Shown here: positions 42,572-51,729 of the stretch, piece by piece
Layout: each line of letters opens with the position of its first letter
Numbering within the stretch: position 1 is the first letter of the stretch
From: Bacteroidales bacterium
GTDB lineage: Bacteria; Bacteroidota; Bacteroidia; Bacteroidales; Paludibacteraceae
NCBI GenBank assembly: GCA_015061185.1
Contig: SUWZ01000012.1
Span: 1 to 64,000, forward strand
Length of the DNA: 64,000 bases
Reading direction: 5' to 3'
Notes under the pieces: generated by a model
Databases searched by the model: none
Told to the model about the DNA's origin: nothing
Seen by the model: the letters and a program-made list of their open reading frames with translations, nothing else
Made by a program: the position numbers and the translations under genes

Positions 42572-44158
42572 TCAGTTAACCAACCGCTCAATCTTGCAAC
42601 TGTGTTCCTTGGTCTTCTCGTCGTAATTCACGCCTACGAAAAGCAGGTCGCCTTTGTAGTTGTTGAGAGCTTGGCAGTAGTTTTTATCCTTTATTTGTTG
42701 AAGCGCACTTCCTGCGCTTTTGTTGTGTTTTAACTCTATCACCATTGCCGGAATGTTGGGCAAATATGGAATTAACACCAAGTCTGCGTAACCTTTGCCG
42801 GTTGGCAACTCTTTGAAGAGCGTGTAGCGTGTGTTAGCGTAGAAGTAAGCCAAGCAGATGGCACTTTGGAAGCAATGCTCGTCGTTGTAGGTTAGAGGGT
42901 TGGTCACCTCTGTGTGGGCTGCGTCGAGAGCCTTTGCCACTGCCTCCTCGTTGCCTTCGACGGTTGCGTCGAGGAGTTTCTTGGAGGCGTTGATAATCTC
43001 CATCAGTTTTTTGTAGTCGGGACTCAATTTGACAGAACGCACCCACTCTTGCCGAACCTCCTCGTTGGGGATGCAGCAAGTTTGTTCCTCAAAATTATAG
43101 TTCAAGTAACCCAAGTGAATCAGGTAAGTGAACACATCGTCCTTCGACTCAAACTTGTCCAAAGTGTTCAAGAACGAGCCGACATCCACCTCCACACTGT
43201 CACCCGAAATCATGGTGACAACATCTTGACGAATGCCTTCAAAATCCATCAAAATGTAATCCTTCAACGCCTCAAATGAACCTGTAGCAGACCAATAGCT
43301 GCCCATCCTTTTGCGACTGATGGAAGAGGTCACCGACTTTGGATTGAACAAGCTGACTTCGTCGCTGAGCCTGTAACCGTCATACCAACGCTCAAATTCG
43401 GCAAAGTCACATCCGTATTGTTCGCAAAGGGCCTTGGTCTCCTCTGCGGTGAAACCTACGTGCGGAGCAAATTGCGCAGCGTCGAGCATAGTATATTCCG
43501 TGAACTCGTTCAGTTTGGACTGTACCTTGTCGCGCACAATCGGAATAATGCCGGTAATATAAGCCAATGCAATAGCCGGACGAATAGCGGTGTCCTTGAA
43601 AAGTGCGTTGAGAAAACTTAGGTAACTGTCGAACAGCGATTGCGGAACTTGCTCACGAATCAAGACATCGTATTCATCTATGATGATGACAAACTTTTCG
43701 CCGGTTTCCGCATAGACTTTAAGAATGCATTGATCCAAAGTTTCTCCGCTACAAAAAGACAACGCAGGAAAAGCCACCTTAAATTCATCAACCAAAGTCT
43801 CATGAATGTCTGTCAACAAAAGATCCTTTCTATTCCTCTGTATCGCCCTTTGATACCACCCGTTCAAATCCAGTTTGATGACATTGAACTTGTTCAGGTA
43901 TTTGTCAAAGCATGGCTCTTGACCGAGTTTCATCTGGCTGAAAACCTCTCTGGTGTTGCAGCCCTTTGAGTAGTAGGCAGAAATCATGTTGCCCGCCATG
44001 CTCTTCCCAAAACGGCGAGGACGGGAGAGGCAGACAAAATTATCATCAGAATCTATCAAGTCATTAAGTTCATAGATTATCTGTGATTTGTCCACATATA
44101 TCTTTTTATTTCTGTTCTGCATGAACGCATCCGCGTTCGGATTCAGATATAAGCCCAT
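42572..44158 (-). CDS. AAA-ATPase-like protein with C-terminal PD-(D/E)XK nuclease-like domain
   Basis: This 528-aa protein belongs to a large Bacteroidota family (AAA-ATPase_like plus PDDEXK_9). The start GLYLNPNADAFMQNRNKKIYVDKSQIIYELNDLI is the family signature; a Walker A variant RPRRFGKS lies at about residues 46-53 and the Walker B-like FVIIIDEYDVLI at about 155. The C-terminal domain has GYADLVLIPYLPNIPAMVIELKHN (Asp...Glu-x-Lys) near residue 470. The family's function is unknown; cytoplasmic location is inferred from the lack of signal or membrane segments. No neighbouring gene gives a hint. The base composition of its codons looks more GC-rich than the neighbours'. Confidence 0.88.
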   Translation of the reverse strand: MGLYLNPNADAFMQNRNKKIYVDKSQIIYELNDLIDSDDNFVCLSRPRRFGKSMAGNMISAYYSKGCNTREVFSQMKLGQEPCFDKYLNKFNVIKLDLNGWYQRAIQRNRKDLLLTDIHETLVDEFKVAFPALSFCSGETLDQCILKVYAETGEKFVIIIDEYDVLIREQVPQSLFDSYLSFLNALFKDTAIRPAIALAYITGIIPIVRDKVQSKLNEFTEYTMLDAAQFAPHVGFTAEETKALCEQYGCDFAEFERWYDGYRLSDEVSLFNPKSVTSSISRKRMGSYWSATGSFEALKDYILMDFEGIRQDVVTMISGDSVEVDVGSFLNTLDKFESKDDVFTYLIHLGYLNYNFEEQTCCIPNEEVRQEWVRSVKLSPDYKKLMEIINASKKLLDATVEGNEEAVAKALDAAHTEVTNPLTYNDEHCFQSAICLAYFYANTRYTLFKELPTGKGYADLVLIPYLPNIPAMVIELKHNKSAGSALQQIKDKNYCQALNNYKGDLLFVGVNYDEKTKEHSCKIERLVN

Positions 44159-44415
44159 AATTTCTGATATTTAAGTTTTTACAAAGATAGAAAAATTTTG
44201 AAATATCTCTCTATTCATTGTATATAACAAACTTCAGAGAGAGTAGTATTATAACACTCTCTGCAACTTGACTCTGCATTTGTGGAAATATTTATAATCA
44301 ATTTTAAACTGAGAAAAGGTTCAATGATAAGACAATAATCATCATTGGAGGAAAGCGATATAACTTCCTTGTTCTTTCTGATTGTCAGTTACTTTAGGTC
44401 CTTCAAAAAAACAAA

Positions 44416-44441
44416 CAAAGGCAGCTACCTTGCCGCCTTTG
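44416..44441 (-). terminator. Terminator of ilvE
   Basis: CAAAGGCaGC and GCcGCCTTTG form a stem; on the minus strand it is followed by a T-rich run. Otherwise 44159-44415 holds nothing that I can support. Confidence 0.75.
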
Positions 44442-44461
44442 TAAATAGAGTATTAAATTTG

Positions 44462-45484
44462 TTAATCCAATACAGTCACCCAATTATGCGTATCAGGCTC
44501 ATCACCATATTGAATACCTCTCAATTTATCATATAACATTTTGCTGATAGGGCCTGGTTTTCCGTCTTTAGAGATAACGTAAGACTTATTCATCTCCAAA
44601 TCGTCGATGCGAGCGATAGGGCTGATTACAGCAGCAGTACCGCAAGCGCCGGCCTCTTCCATTGTTTCCAACTCTTCGATAGGAATCTGTCTGCGTTCAA
44701 CCTTCATACCCATATCTTCAGCGAGTTGCATCAAACTACGGTTTGTGATAGAAGGCAAAATCGAAGTAGATTCAGGAGTGATGTAAGTATTATTCTTGAT
44801 TCCGAAGAAATTGGCTGCTCCAGCCTCGTCAATATACTTCTTCTCTTTCGCATCCAAATAGAATTCGCAAGAGTATCCCAAGTCATGAGCTTTTTTGTTT
44901 GCCAACAAACTTGCAGCATAGTTACCACCCACTTTATACACACCTGTACCTAATGGTGCAGAACGGTCAAATTCACGAATTACAACATACGGATTAGCAG
45001 AGAAACCTCCTTTGAAGTAAGGACCTACAGGCGTTACAAAAACAACGAAAAGATATTCATTAGCAGGACGAACACCAACTTGAGCTCCGGTTCCAATCAA
45101 CAATGGACGAATATACAAAGATGCTCCGCTCTCGTATGGAGGAATAAATCTTTCGTTCATCTTAACAACCTTTTTAATCATCTCACAGAACTTTTCTGTT
45201 GGCAATTCCGGCATTAAAATTCCACGACAAGTTGATTGCAAACGTTCTGCATTAGCCTCCATTCTGAAGATACGAATCTTTCCATCTTTACAGCGAAAAG
45301 CCTTTAGTCCCTCAAATGCCTCTTGACCATAATGAAGGCAAGTTGCAGCCATGTGCATATTGATACTCTCTTCTGAACTAAGCTCAATCTCTCCCCAAGC
45401 TCCGTTTCTGTAATAACAACGAACATTATAATCTGTCTTCATATAACCAAAAGACAAGTTCGCCCAATCTATATTTTCTGACAT
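44462..45484 (-). CDS. ilvE: Branched-chain amino acid aminotransferase
   Basis: This is a fold-type IV PLP aminotransferase for Val, Leu and Ile. The catalytic Lys is in GTGVYKVGGNYAAS (about residue 183). YIRPLLIGTGAQVGVRPANEYLFVVFVTPVG and IDEAGAANFFGIKNNTYITPES...SILPSITNRSLMQLAEDMG are typical of the longer (about 340 aa) eukaryote-like branch. EEAGACGTAAVISPI binds the cofactor phosphate. It is a single gene with its own promoter (TACCTTTG, 45525-45532) and terminator. Confidence 0.95.
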   Translation of the reverse strand: MSENIDWANLSFGYMKTDYNVRCYYRNGAWGEIELSSEESINMHMAATCLHYGQEAFEGLKAFRCKDGKIRIFRMEANAERLQSTCRGILMPELPTEKFCEMIKKVVKMNERFIPPYESGASLYIRPLLIGTGAQVGVRPANEYLFVVFVTPVGPYFKGGFSANPYVVIREFDRSAPLGTGVYKVGGNYAASLLANKKAHDLGYSCEFYLDAKEKKYIDEAGAANFFGIKNNTYITPESTSILPSITNRSLMQLAEDMGMKVERRQIPIEELETMEEAGACGTAAVISPIARIDDLEMNKSYVISKDGKPGPISKMLYDKLRGIQYGDEPDTHNWVTVLD

Positions 45485-45524
45485 ATCTTTGGATATTAAA
45501 ATTTAAACATCTTTATTTGAACCT

Positions 45525-45532
45525 CAAAGGTA
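45525..45532 (-). promoter_or_regulatory. Promoter -7 element of ilvE
   Basis: The minus strand reads TACCTTTG, exact to TAnnTTTG, 41 bases upstream of the ATG. Confidence 0.6.
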
Positions 45533-45623
45533 GTAAAATTTTATTTAGAACGTTGTTTAAATCTTTATAAAATACATCAACCTTAACAAAAAAACTGAGA
45601 TTTTGGAGAAATTACGTCAAAGG

Positions 45624-45660
45624 AAAGGTCCGTTTTGCACAAGAACAAAACAGACCTTTT
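45624..45660 (-). terminator. Terminator after the second DUF4353 module
   Basis: AAAGGTC(c)GTTTTG and CAAAAC(a)GACCTTT form a stem of 13 pairs with one mismatch, T-rich on the outer side. Confidence 0.75.
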
Positions 45661-45706
45661 ATGCAATCCTTTACAAAGCAACTTCTATTAATTACCCTAT
45701 AAAGCT

Positions 45707-47584
45707 TTATTTCACTTCAACAAGAAGGGCATTTGGTTTGAATGAGATACTATTACCGCCAGAGTAGGTAGCACTTTGGTAAATTCCATTCCATTCTGTA
45801 CCTCCGGAAATTACTCCTCCTGAAGAAAGATCATAATCCACCGTTTTACCATAAGGACCATAAATAAACATGTAAACACTACCGGAAGTCAATGCATTAA
45901 TGGAAGTCGGCAATTGATATGTCAACATATCCAAACCATCTTTCGATTTGATGTTAATTGCATTCCCGACAGTAGCAGCATACTTAATAGATGCGTATGG
46001 CGAAGAAGCAGTTATATAATGGTTACCATACCCTTTCAATCCCAAAGAAATCATCACACCACCGGCAGCAGTTGTCTCCGTCATATCTGTACAAGAAGGC
46101 GCAATTGTTATCACTTGCCCTCCTTTCAGTTTTATGACATCCAGCACCTTAGAAAAGACGTTAGAATAAGAGATTAATTGCACCTTTGCCCCTTCATTCA
46201 CCTCAAAAGTATAGGATGAAACCGGAATACCACTATTAGCAGTTAATTCACTTGATATATTTACATCACAATTATTCATTATCACGTCATAATCGGTTTT
46301 CAACCCATAACCATATTTTGGTTTTTTCGACTCATCATAATTTTTGTAGTAAGGAGAACATGCAATATTTAAATTCAACTTAACCCCACCATCAAAAATA
46401 ATTGAGTTATCGGCAACCAAACCTCTACCACCGTATGAAACTTCAGAGATAGTCAAATCATGATTTCCTCCCAACATCTTAATCATACCGTCTGCTTTAA
46501 CAATACACTGATAAGAGATATCATCAATTTCAGAATCGTAGAATGGAGTTGCATTCAACACACCATTGATAGTACCACCATTAACAATTACATCACCGGA
46601 GCAACGAATAAAACGACTCACTTCACCACCAACATCAAAGGTAAGCAATCCTCCATTGATTGTAATCGAACCATTTTCCGGGGTAATAGGAAGCAATGTA
46701 TCACCATCACACTTCAAACCTTTTGCATCATCAATATATTTATCTTCCGAATCACGGTTAACATAATTAATGCTACCTCCATTAATCTGCATATACCCTT
46801 TTTCCACTTCAACTCCATATCCCAAAACGAGTAAAGCCCCTCCATTCATTTCGAAATAATCATTCATTTTGAGTGCATCACCATACGGTGCAATCACGCT
46901 AACAGTACCACTATTAATTTCGATATAATCTCCTGATTGAATACCGCGTTTAGAGTTTGCCACAACAGACAAAGCTCCTTCTCCCACAAACACAATTTGA
47001 CCTTTGCTTCTCAAAACAGCATTACAAGTATCAGCCGAAGAATCAGCTAAACGATTTTCACCTTTCAATTCCAAGTTCATAGAACTTCCCGCAAAAGAAC
47101 GAATAGGAGCCAACACTCCTTTAGAAGCCAAGTTCAAGTTATTCAATTGTACAGTGAATTTTCTTTCAGACTCAATATGGAAGTAGCCATCAGAAGAGGA
47201 GCCGGACAATGAATAGACAACATTTTCTAATTGAGAATGACAATTTACAAAAACACCACCCTCTTCTATTGTAACTTCAATATCATTTTCCAATGGATTA
47301 ACAACCACAGGATCTTGTCCATCTTGAAAAGTCACAAAAACTGTATCAGAAGCGACAAGAATCTCCTCAAAAGAGAGAGAGTCTATTGCATCGATTTCAT
47401 ATACCATCATTTCATCACCCTCCATTGAAAAGAGAGCCTGACCCTCGAGGAATCTCAACGTATCTAAATCCGAACATTTTTCATCCTCAACAATTTCACC
47501 ACCACTATGCAAATAAAAGACATGTGCTCCAAAAGTAGAGAAGCATAAGAACAGACTGATTAAGAATAAAAAAGACCTTTTCAT
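45707..47584 (-). CDS. Large secreted DUF4353 (carbohydrate-binding-domain) protein, second module
   Basis: A signal peptide (MKRSFLFLISLFLCFSTFGA) precedes an N-terminal module of about 60 residues (HVFYLHSGGEIVEDEKCSDLDTLRFLEGQALFSMEGDEMMVYEIDAIDSLSF) and then a long beta-helix-like array of the DUF4353 type (VLRSKGQIVFVGEGALSVVANSKRGIQSGDYIEINSGTVSVIAPYGDALKMNDYFEMNGG). Repeats of 'inGG.i.i....dgl' follow. It ends in SISFKPNALLVEVK without any sorting domain. It follows the small protein gene at 47581 with a 4-base overlap (ATGA). Sugar or surface binding is suggested only by the family name. Confidence 0.85.
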   Translation of the reverse strand: MKRSFLFLISLFLCFSTFGAHVFYLHSGGEIVEDEKCSDLDTLRFLEGQALFSMEGDEMMVYEIDAIDSLSFEEILVASDTVFVTFQDGQDPVVVNPLENDIEVTIEEGGVFVNCHSQLENVVYSLSGSSSDGYFHIESERKFTVQLNNLNLASKGVLAPIRSFAGSSMNLELKGENRLADSSADTCNAVLRSKGQIVFVGEGALSVVANSKRGIQSGDYIEINSGTVSVIAPYGDALKMNDYFEMNGGALLVLGYGVEVEKGYMQINGGSINYVNRDSEDKYIDDAKGLKCDGDTLLPITPENGSITINGGLLTFDVGGEVSRFIRCSGDVIVNGGTINGVLNATPFYDSEIDDISYQCIVKADGMIKMLGGNHDLTISEVSYGGRGLVADNSIIFDGGVKLNLNIACSPYYKNYDESKKPKYGYGLKTDYDVIMNNCDVNISSELTANSGIPVSSYTFEVNEGAKVQLISYSNVFSKVLDVIKLKGGQVITIAPSCTDMTETTAAGGVMISLGLKGYGNHYITASSPYASIKYAATVGNAINIKSKDGLDMLTYQLPTSINALTSGSVYMFIYGPYGKTVDYDLSSGGVISGGTEWNGIYQSATYSGGNSISFKPNALLVEVK

Positions 47585-48072
47585 AGTTTACTGATTTTAA
47601 TTGATACTCCATTAACTTTCACAACATAATTTCCGACAGAATATCCGGAAAGATCAATCCCCTCATCACTATAAGCGAACTCAGCCAACAAAACTCCGGA
47701 CAAAGAGAACAGTTGCACCCAATCACCTTGGTTTACCCCAGAGAGATAAAACTTAGAGAAGACAGGATTGGGATAAGCAGCCAAACAAGATAATGAAGAA
47801 AGAGAATTATCTGTATCACCCGTAGTATAAGGAGAAAAAATCTGCATTGTTTTAATCATCGACAACGGAATCAACATCAAATCTTGCTGTTTATCTGAAG
47901 TTTTAATCTTCATAGTATCTTTATTGAAAAGCAAATAACCACTTGGTTCAATATTGTAACTACAACTACCACCTTTTTTCAACGTTAACGTGATGTCAGC
48001 TTGAGCTGATACCACGAGGGGAAAAAGGAGAAAAACAACACCCCACAATAGTTTTCTGGAACAGTCTCTCAT
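47581..48072 (-). CDS. Small secreted protein with T9SS type A-like C-terminal domain, second module
   Basis: The 163-aa protein has a signal peptide (MRDCSRKLLWGVVFLLFPLVVSAQ) and an N-terminal module ADITLTLKKGGSCSYNIEPSGYLLFNKDTMKIKTSD...LIPLSMIKTMQIF, like the one in its large partner. The C-terminus SCLAAYPNPVFSKFYLSGVNQGDWVQLFSLSGVLLAEFAYSDEGIDLSGYSVGNYVVKVNGVSIKISKL has the YPNP, 'lfsLsG' and 'G.YvvkV' marks of type A sorting domains. It is upstream of, and overlaps, the large DUF4353 gene. Confidence 0.85.
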   Translation of the reverse strand: MRDCSRKLLWGVVFLLFPLVVSAQADITLTLKKGGSCSYNIEPSGYLLFNKDTMKIKTSDKQQDLMLIPLSMIKTMQIFSPYTTGDTDNSLSSLSCLAAYPNPVFSKFYLSGVNQGDWVQLFSLSGVLLAEFAYSDEGIDLSGYSVGNYVVKVNGVSIKISKL

Positions 48073-48145
48073 GATATTAAAATTTATTTATGCAATATTA
48101 CATTTTTTTTATTAAATACACACACTAAAATTGTTAAAAAAAGCA

Positions 48146-48177
48146 GAGACCGTCCATTCTCTCGAAAAAACGGTCTC
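48146..48177 (-). terminator. Terminator after the first DUF4353 module
   Basis: GAGACCG and CGGTCTC form the stem; on the minus strand GCTTTTTTT follows. It separates the two DUF4353 modules. Confidence 0.8.
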
Positions 48178-48213
48178 AAAAATATATAAGAACAACACAA
48201 TTTAGGGTCTAAG

Positions 48214-50805
48214 TTACCAACGCCCACCGGAACTGGAAGAAGAACCTGATGCAGAAGCTCCACTCACACTTCCTCCTTCACCGTAAAAATGGCCTCCATT
48301 ATTATAGCCCAACTCACCAAAATAGGTATAAGTTCCAGTATAGTTACCTCCGGTATAGAAACCATAAGACGAGGAAGATTTATCGGAAGCAAAATACATA
48401 GACGAGCTTCCAATAGGCAATTTTATGGAAGACAACACATTTCCGCTTGCGTCTGCAACATGTAGCAAGGTATTAGCCGACAAATTAGCAGATTTATATC
48501 CTGTAGCAACCACTTTCCCGGATGTATTAGGTGTAACTGCCATATCCGAGCCTCCAAAAGCCAAGACAGTTCCTCCTGAAATTGACAACGTATAGCTACC
48601 ATCTCCAATATCAAAAATTCCATTTCCGCCACCGGATTGTCCCACAACGACGGTACCACCGGAGATAACTCCATTTCCATTGGAATCAAATCCATCCCCA
48701 CCTGCCACAAGCAAATGGTAGCCTCCGGCTACTGTCAGAACCGACGTTGTTCCTGAAGAAGGACTGCCACCCCACATTCCTCCGCCGGGAGTTGATGAAG
48801 ATGTTGATGAACTTAAATGCGAAGCGGTTGCATTCCAACCATCATCTGATGTATTAACCATGGAGACTCCGCCTAAGAGATTGATATAACATGCTTCAAA
48901 GCCCTCAAATGCCTCCTTAACCACAACCAACCCGCCGGAAATTGTCAATATAGAGTCGGCACGAACTCCCTTCGCATCCATTCCATCCAACACCTCTGTG
49001 ATGATGTACCCTCCGGAAATATTCACCTGATTATTACTAAAAATTGGAGCATCGCCGGAATTAATAGTGATTGTACCACTGTATATATCAATGATGTTAT
49101 CAACGTTGAATCCTCGAGGTTTGGAGATATAACGAGTGCGGGACTCATTTCCCATGCCACCGCCACCCCACATTCCTCCGCCGGAAGAAGAGTTGGATAT
49201 GGTTGCTGATTGTGTACCATTACAAGTTAAGTTCATCACTAAAGAGCTATCTTCCGCACCTTCAACTCCTACGTATGCGTTCCAACTATTCACGCCTCGG
49301 CCATTTCCTGAGAGAGTCAGTTCTCCCGAACGAATTATAACGTCATTATCCGCTTTTAGGTAGATAGTGGCCGTTGTATCTGCTGTTCCGGCAGAGTCTT
49401 TATAGATATGAAACGAACCTTGTGCATCGATTGTCAGTTCGCCACTGATCATCGAGATATTGGCATCAGAATTGATACCCTTTGCTCCTTTTGCTCCGGA
49501 TGAGAGCTGAATGGAGAGTTGAGCATCACTCAACGAGACGTCCCCCGAAGCTTTAACGCCGCAAAGGAACGATGGGTCATATCCACTCCCCTTGGGCTCA
49601 TCGAATGTAGAGCCGGTGAGGTTGGCAATAACTTTTGCTCCGTCAGAGATATTTACCGTAGTTCCATTGATTGCCTTAGCACCATTAGCCGAACTATTGA
49701 TCACAATCTCTCCTCCGGATATTTCAATGCCGGCATCAGATTTCAACGCTCCTCCGTATGCATAATCTGCTTCTGCTTCATCATAATAGGGATCTTCTGA
49801 TGTAATATTCAGTTCGATTTTACCGCCGGCAATGCGCAACGGCTCTGCCCCGCTTTTGATAGCCTTGGCTCCTGCTCCACTCATATTCACCACCACATTT
49901 CCTCCATTAATCATAATGGCTGAATCACATTTCAATCCCTTCTTATCATCACCCAAAGAGGTAATTTTCATATTTCCCGCATTAATTTCGATACGACTTT
50001 TTTCGGCATCTATCCCATCACCTCCTACATTATCGGCCAACAGTTCTCCTCCATTCATCACAAAATAATCCAAATGCAAAGCATCTGCTACGGAAGAGTT
50101 AATTCGGATAGTATTCCCCTCTTCCAAACGAATGTAATCACTACTGAAAATAGCATGATTAGCATTTCCTGTCACATTTAAAACTCCATCGCTCTCTTCA
50201 CTAAATATCAACTGTGTTTTTGAAGTAAGAGTAGCTTTATTGTTGTTAGAAGAGTGATCGGAGAGCGAGGAGATGCCTAACAATTTCAGGGTTACCGCCT
50301 TGTCTTGAAGAATTTCAATCGCCGGCATTGAAGATTGGGTTGCAATCGAGACCTCATCCAAAATCAATGTTAACCGATCTGCTGAATTAATGGATAAGAA
50401 TCCATTTCCCGTTGCTCCGGAGATATAATACTCCAAATCTTTAATTCCCGTTGCCGCATCTACAACCACATTAGCTCCATCAACAGCAATCGACAAACCT
50501 GCATTTTTGTATGGATTATGCACTTCAACGGTTGAATCTAAATAATGAATCCGTATGATACTATCAGAAAGTACGGATGATGAAACCTCCGAAAAAAGGA
50601 GACTATCAATGCCTGAAATCGTAAATGGGATAGCTTTCTCAGGTGTATTCACAATCACGCTTCCGCCTCCTAATTTGATACTATCTACATTTGAAGTAAG
50701 TTCTTCATAAACAACTTCGTTTTGGAAATAGAACTGAATTTTTTGCTGAGCATACAATGCTAATCCACATAACACGCTCAATATTGCAGCAATATGTTTT
50801 TTCAT
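48214..50805 (-). CDS. Large secreted DUF4353 (carbohydrate-binding-domain) protein, first module
   Basis: The 863-aa protein has a signal peptide (MKKHIAAILSVLCGLALYAQ) and the N-terminal module QKIQFYFQNEVVYEELTSNVDSIKLGG...ISGIDSLLFSE. A very long series of DUF4353/beta-helix rungs follows (LDYFVMNGGELLADNVGGDGIDAEKSRIEINAGNMKITSLGDDKKGLKCDSAIMINGGNVVV). Two Gly/Met/Trp-rich inserts (SGGGMWGGGGMGNE, TPGGGMWGGSPSSG) and a Ser/Gly tail (GASASGSSSSSGGRW) are also present. There is no sorting domain. Its ATG overlaps the stop of the small partner by 4 bases. It is homologous to the 45707-47584 protein; the two modules are tandem copies. Confidence 0.86.
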   Translation of the reverse strand: MKKHIAAILSVLCGLALYAQQKIQFYFQNEVVYEELTSNVDSIKLGGGSVIVNTPEKAIPFTISGIDSLLFSEVSSSVLSDSIIRIHYLDSTVEVHNPYKNAGLSIAVDGANVVVDAATGIKDLEYYISGATGNGFLSINSADRLTLILDEVSIATQSSMPAIEILQDKAVTLKLLGISSLSDHSSNNNKATLTSKTQLIFSEESDGVLNVTGNANHAIFSSDYIRLEEGNTIRINSSVADALHLDYFVMNGGELLADNVGGDGIDAEKSRIEINAGNMKITSLGDDKKGLKCDSAIMINGGNVVVNMSGAGAKAIKSGAEPLRIAGGKIELNITSEDPYYDEAEADYAYGGALKSDAGIEISGGEIVINSSANGAKAINGTTVNISDGAKVIANLTGSTFDEPKGSGYDPSFLCGVKASGDVSLSDAQLSIQLSSGAKGAKGINSDANISMISGELTIDAQGSFHIYKDSAGTADTTATIYLKADNDVIIRSGELTLSGNGRGVNSWNAYVGVEGAEDSSLVMNLTCNGTQSATISNSSSGGGMWGGGGMGNESRTRYISKPRGFNVDNIIDIYSGTITINSGDAPIFSNNQVNISGGYIITEVLDGMDAKGVRADSILTISGGLVVVKEAFEGFEACYINLLGGVSMVNTSDDGWNATASHLSSSTSSSTPGGGMWGGSPSSGTTSVLTVAGGYHLLVAGGDGFDSNGNGVISGGTVVVGQSGGGNGIFDIGDGSYTLSISGGTVLAFGGSDMAVTPNTSGKVVATGYKSANLSANTLLHVADASGNVLSSIKLPIGSSSMYFASDKSSSSYGFYTGGNYTGTYTYFGELGYNNGGHFYGEGGSVSGASASGSSSSSGGRW

Positions 50806-51287
50806 AATTTTGAGAATCTAACAATTATACCATTCACGTTAATAAAATAAATTCCGGGTAACAAAGAGGAGATATCCAATGGCTCGCCCCCTTTACACAC
50901 CCCTTCAAGAAGAGTTGTACCGCTAACAGAGAAAATCACATACTCAGCCCAATCTTCTCCTATACCTAAGATGTAAAGGTTATCATTTACGGGATTAGGA
51001 TACAACATGAGCGAATTCTTATCTTTACCAACCGACTGTAAATCTACCGAACCGGTTGATTCTGAAAACAGCACTTTTTGAATCTCAGTCATCTTAATCG
51101 TCTTTACATTCCCGGATATTTGAGCAATCAGTAATTGTTCATCCAAAAAATATAATCCGCCATCATCTTGCACTGTCAAAATCTCTCGCCCTCCATTAGA
51201 ATAGACAACCGTCACATCGGTCTGAGCAGAGAGGGAGGCAAATAAAAATTGCCCCACAACAATTAATAAATAGTTAATTTGTTTCAT
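50802..51287 (-). CDS. Small secreted protein with T9SS type A-like C-terminal domain, first module
   Basis: The ORF track starts at 51374, upstream of the promoter; ATG 51287 gives the signal peptide MKQINYLLIVVGQFLFASLSAQ and 161 aa. The N-terminal module TDVTVVYSNGGREILTVQDDGGLYFLDEQLLIAQISGNVKTIKMTEIQKVLFSE resembles that of the other small and large partners. The C-terminus SLMLYPNPVNDNLYILGIGEDWAEYVIFSVSGTTLLEGVCKGGEPLDISSLLPGIYFINVNGIIVRFSKL is a clear type A sorting domain. It is the first gene of the module. Confidence 0.88.
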   Translation of the reverse strand: MKQINYLLIVVGQFLFASLSAQTDVTVVYSNGGREILTVQDDGGLYFLDEQLLIAQISGNVKTIKMTEIQKVLFSESTGSVDLQSVGKDKNSLMLYPNPVNDNLYILGIGEDWAEYVIFSVSGTTLLEGVCKGGEPLDISSLLPGIYFINVNGIIVRFSKL

Positions 51288-51320
51288 TTTATATTCGTTT
51301 TTATAGATTAAATTGTATCG

Positions 51321-51352
51321 CAAAAGTATCTTCAAAAAAAAGAGTCGAACAA
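51321..51352 (-). promoter_or_regulatory. Promoter of the first small-protein/DUF4353 module
   Basis: On the minus strand TTG (51350-51352), 21 bases, TACTTTTG (51321-51328), 34 bases before the ATG. No gene is seen between 51353 and 51729 apart from repeat copy B. Confidence 0.7.
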
Positions 51353-51506
51353 CTTTATTCAATGAACGACACAATTTTTTAAGTAAAAAACAGCGGATAT
51401 TTATGGCGTTAGAAGAAAGAAAAATCAGAACGATAAAACTATTTTGTAAAAAATAGGTGGATTTTAAAGTTTATTGATTATTTTAGCGAAAAATAATTAA
51501 GAAGGG

Positions 51507-51573
51507 TTCTATAAATTCATTTTTGGGAGGATTTTTGAATTTATTTCAAGTAGATTATTGTTCGAAAGAAGAG
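51507..51573. repeat. Dispersed repeat copy B (about 65 bp)
   Basis: Similar to 36122-36188, described there. Confidence 0.55.
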
Positions 51574-51729
51574 AGTAGATTAGGGTGTTATATTTTACTG
51601 ATAAACAACAAATTACAACTAAAAAAGTTATACACCCATATCTATATGGAGAATTTTAGAACCCATCGTAACTATTTCTAAATAGAATGATTCGAGGGGA
51701 AATTATATAATTTATAAAATACTATAATC

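Noticed and set aside
45707-51287. The two DUF4353 modules as a polysaccharide utilisation locus
   Set aside because: There are no SusC/SusD-like genes or sensor-regulator genes in the region, so the neighbourhood does not meet the definition despite the GH16 and GH10 genes nearby.
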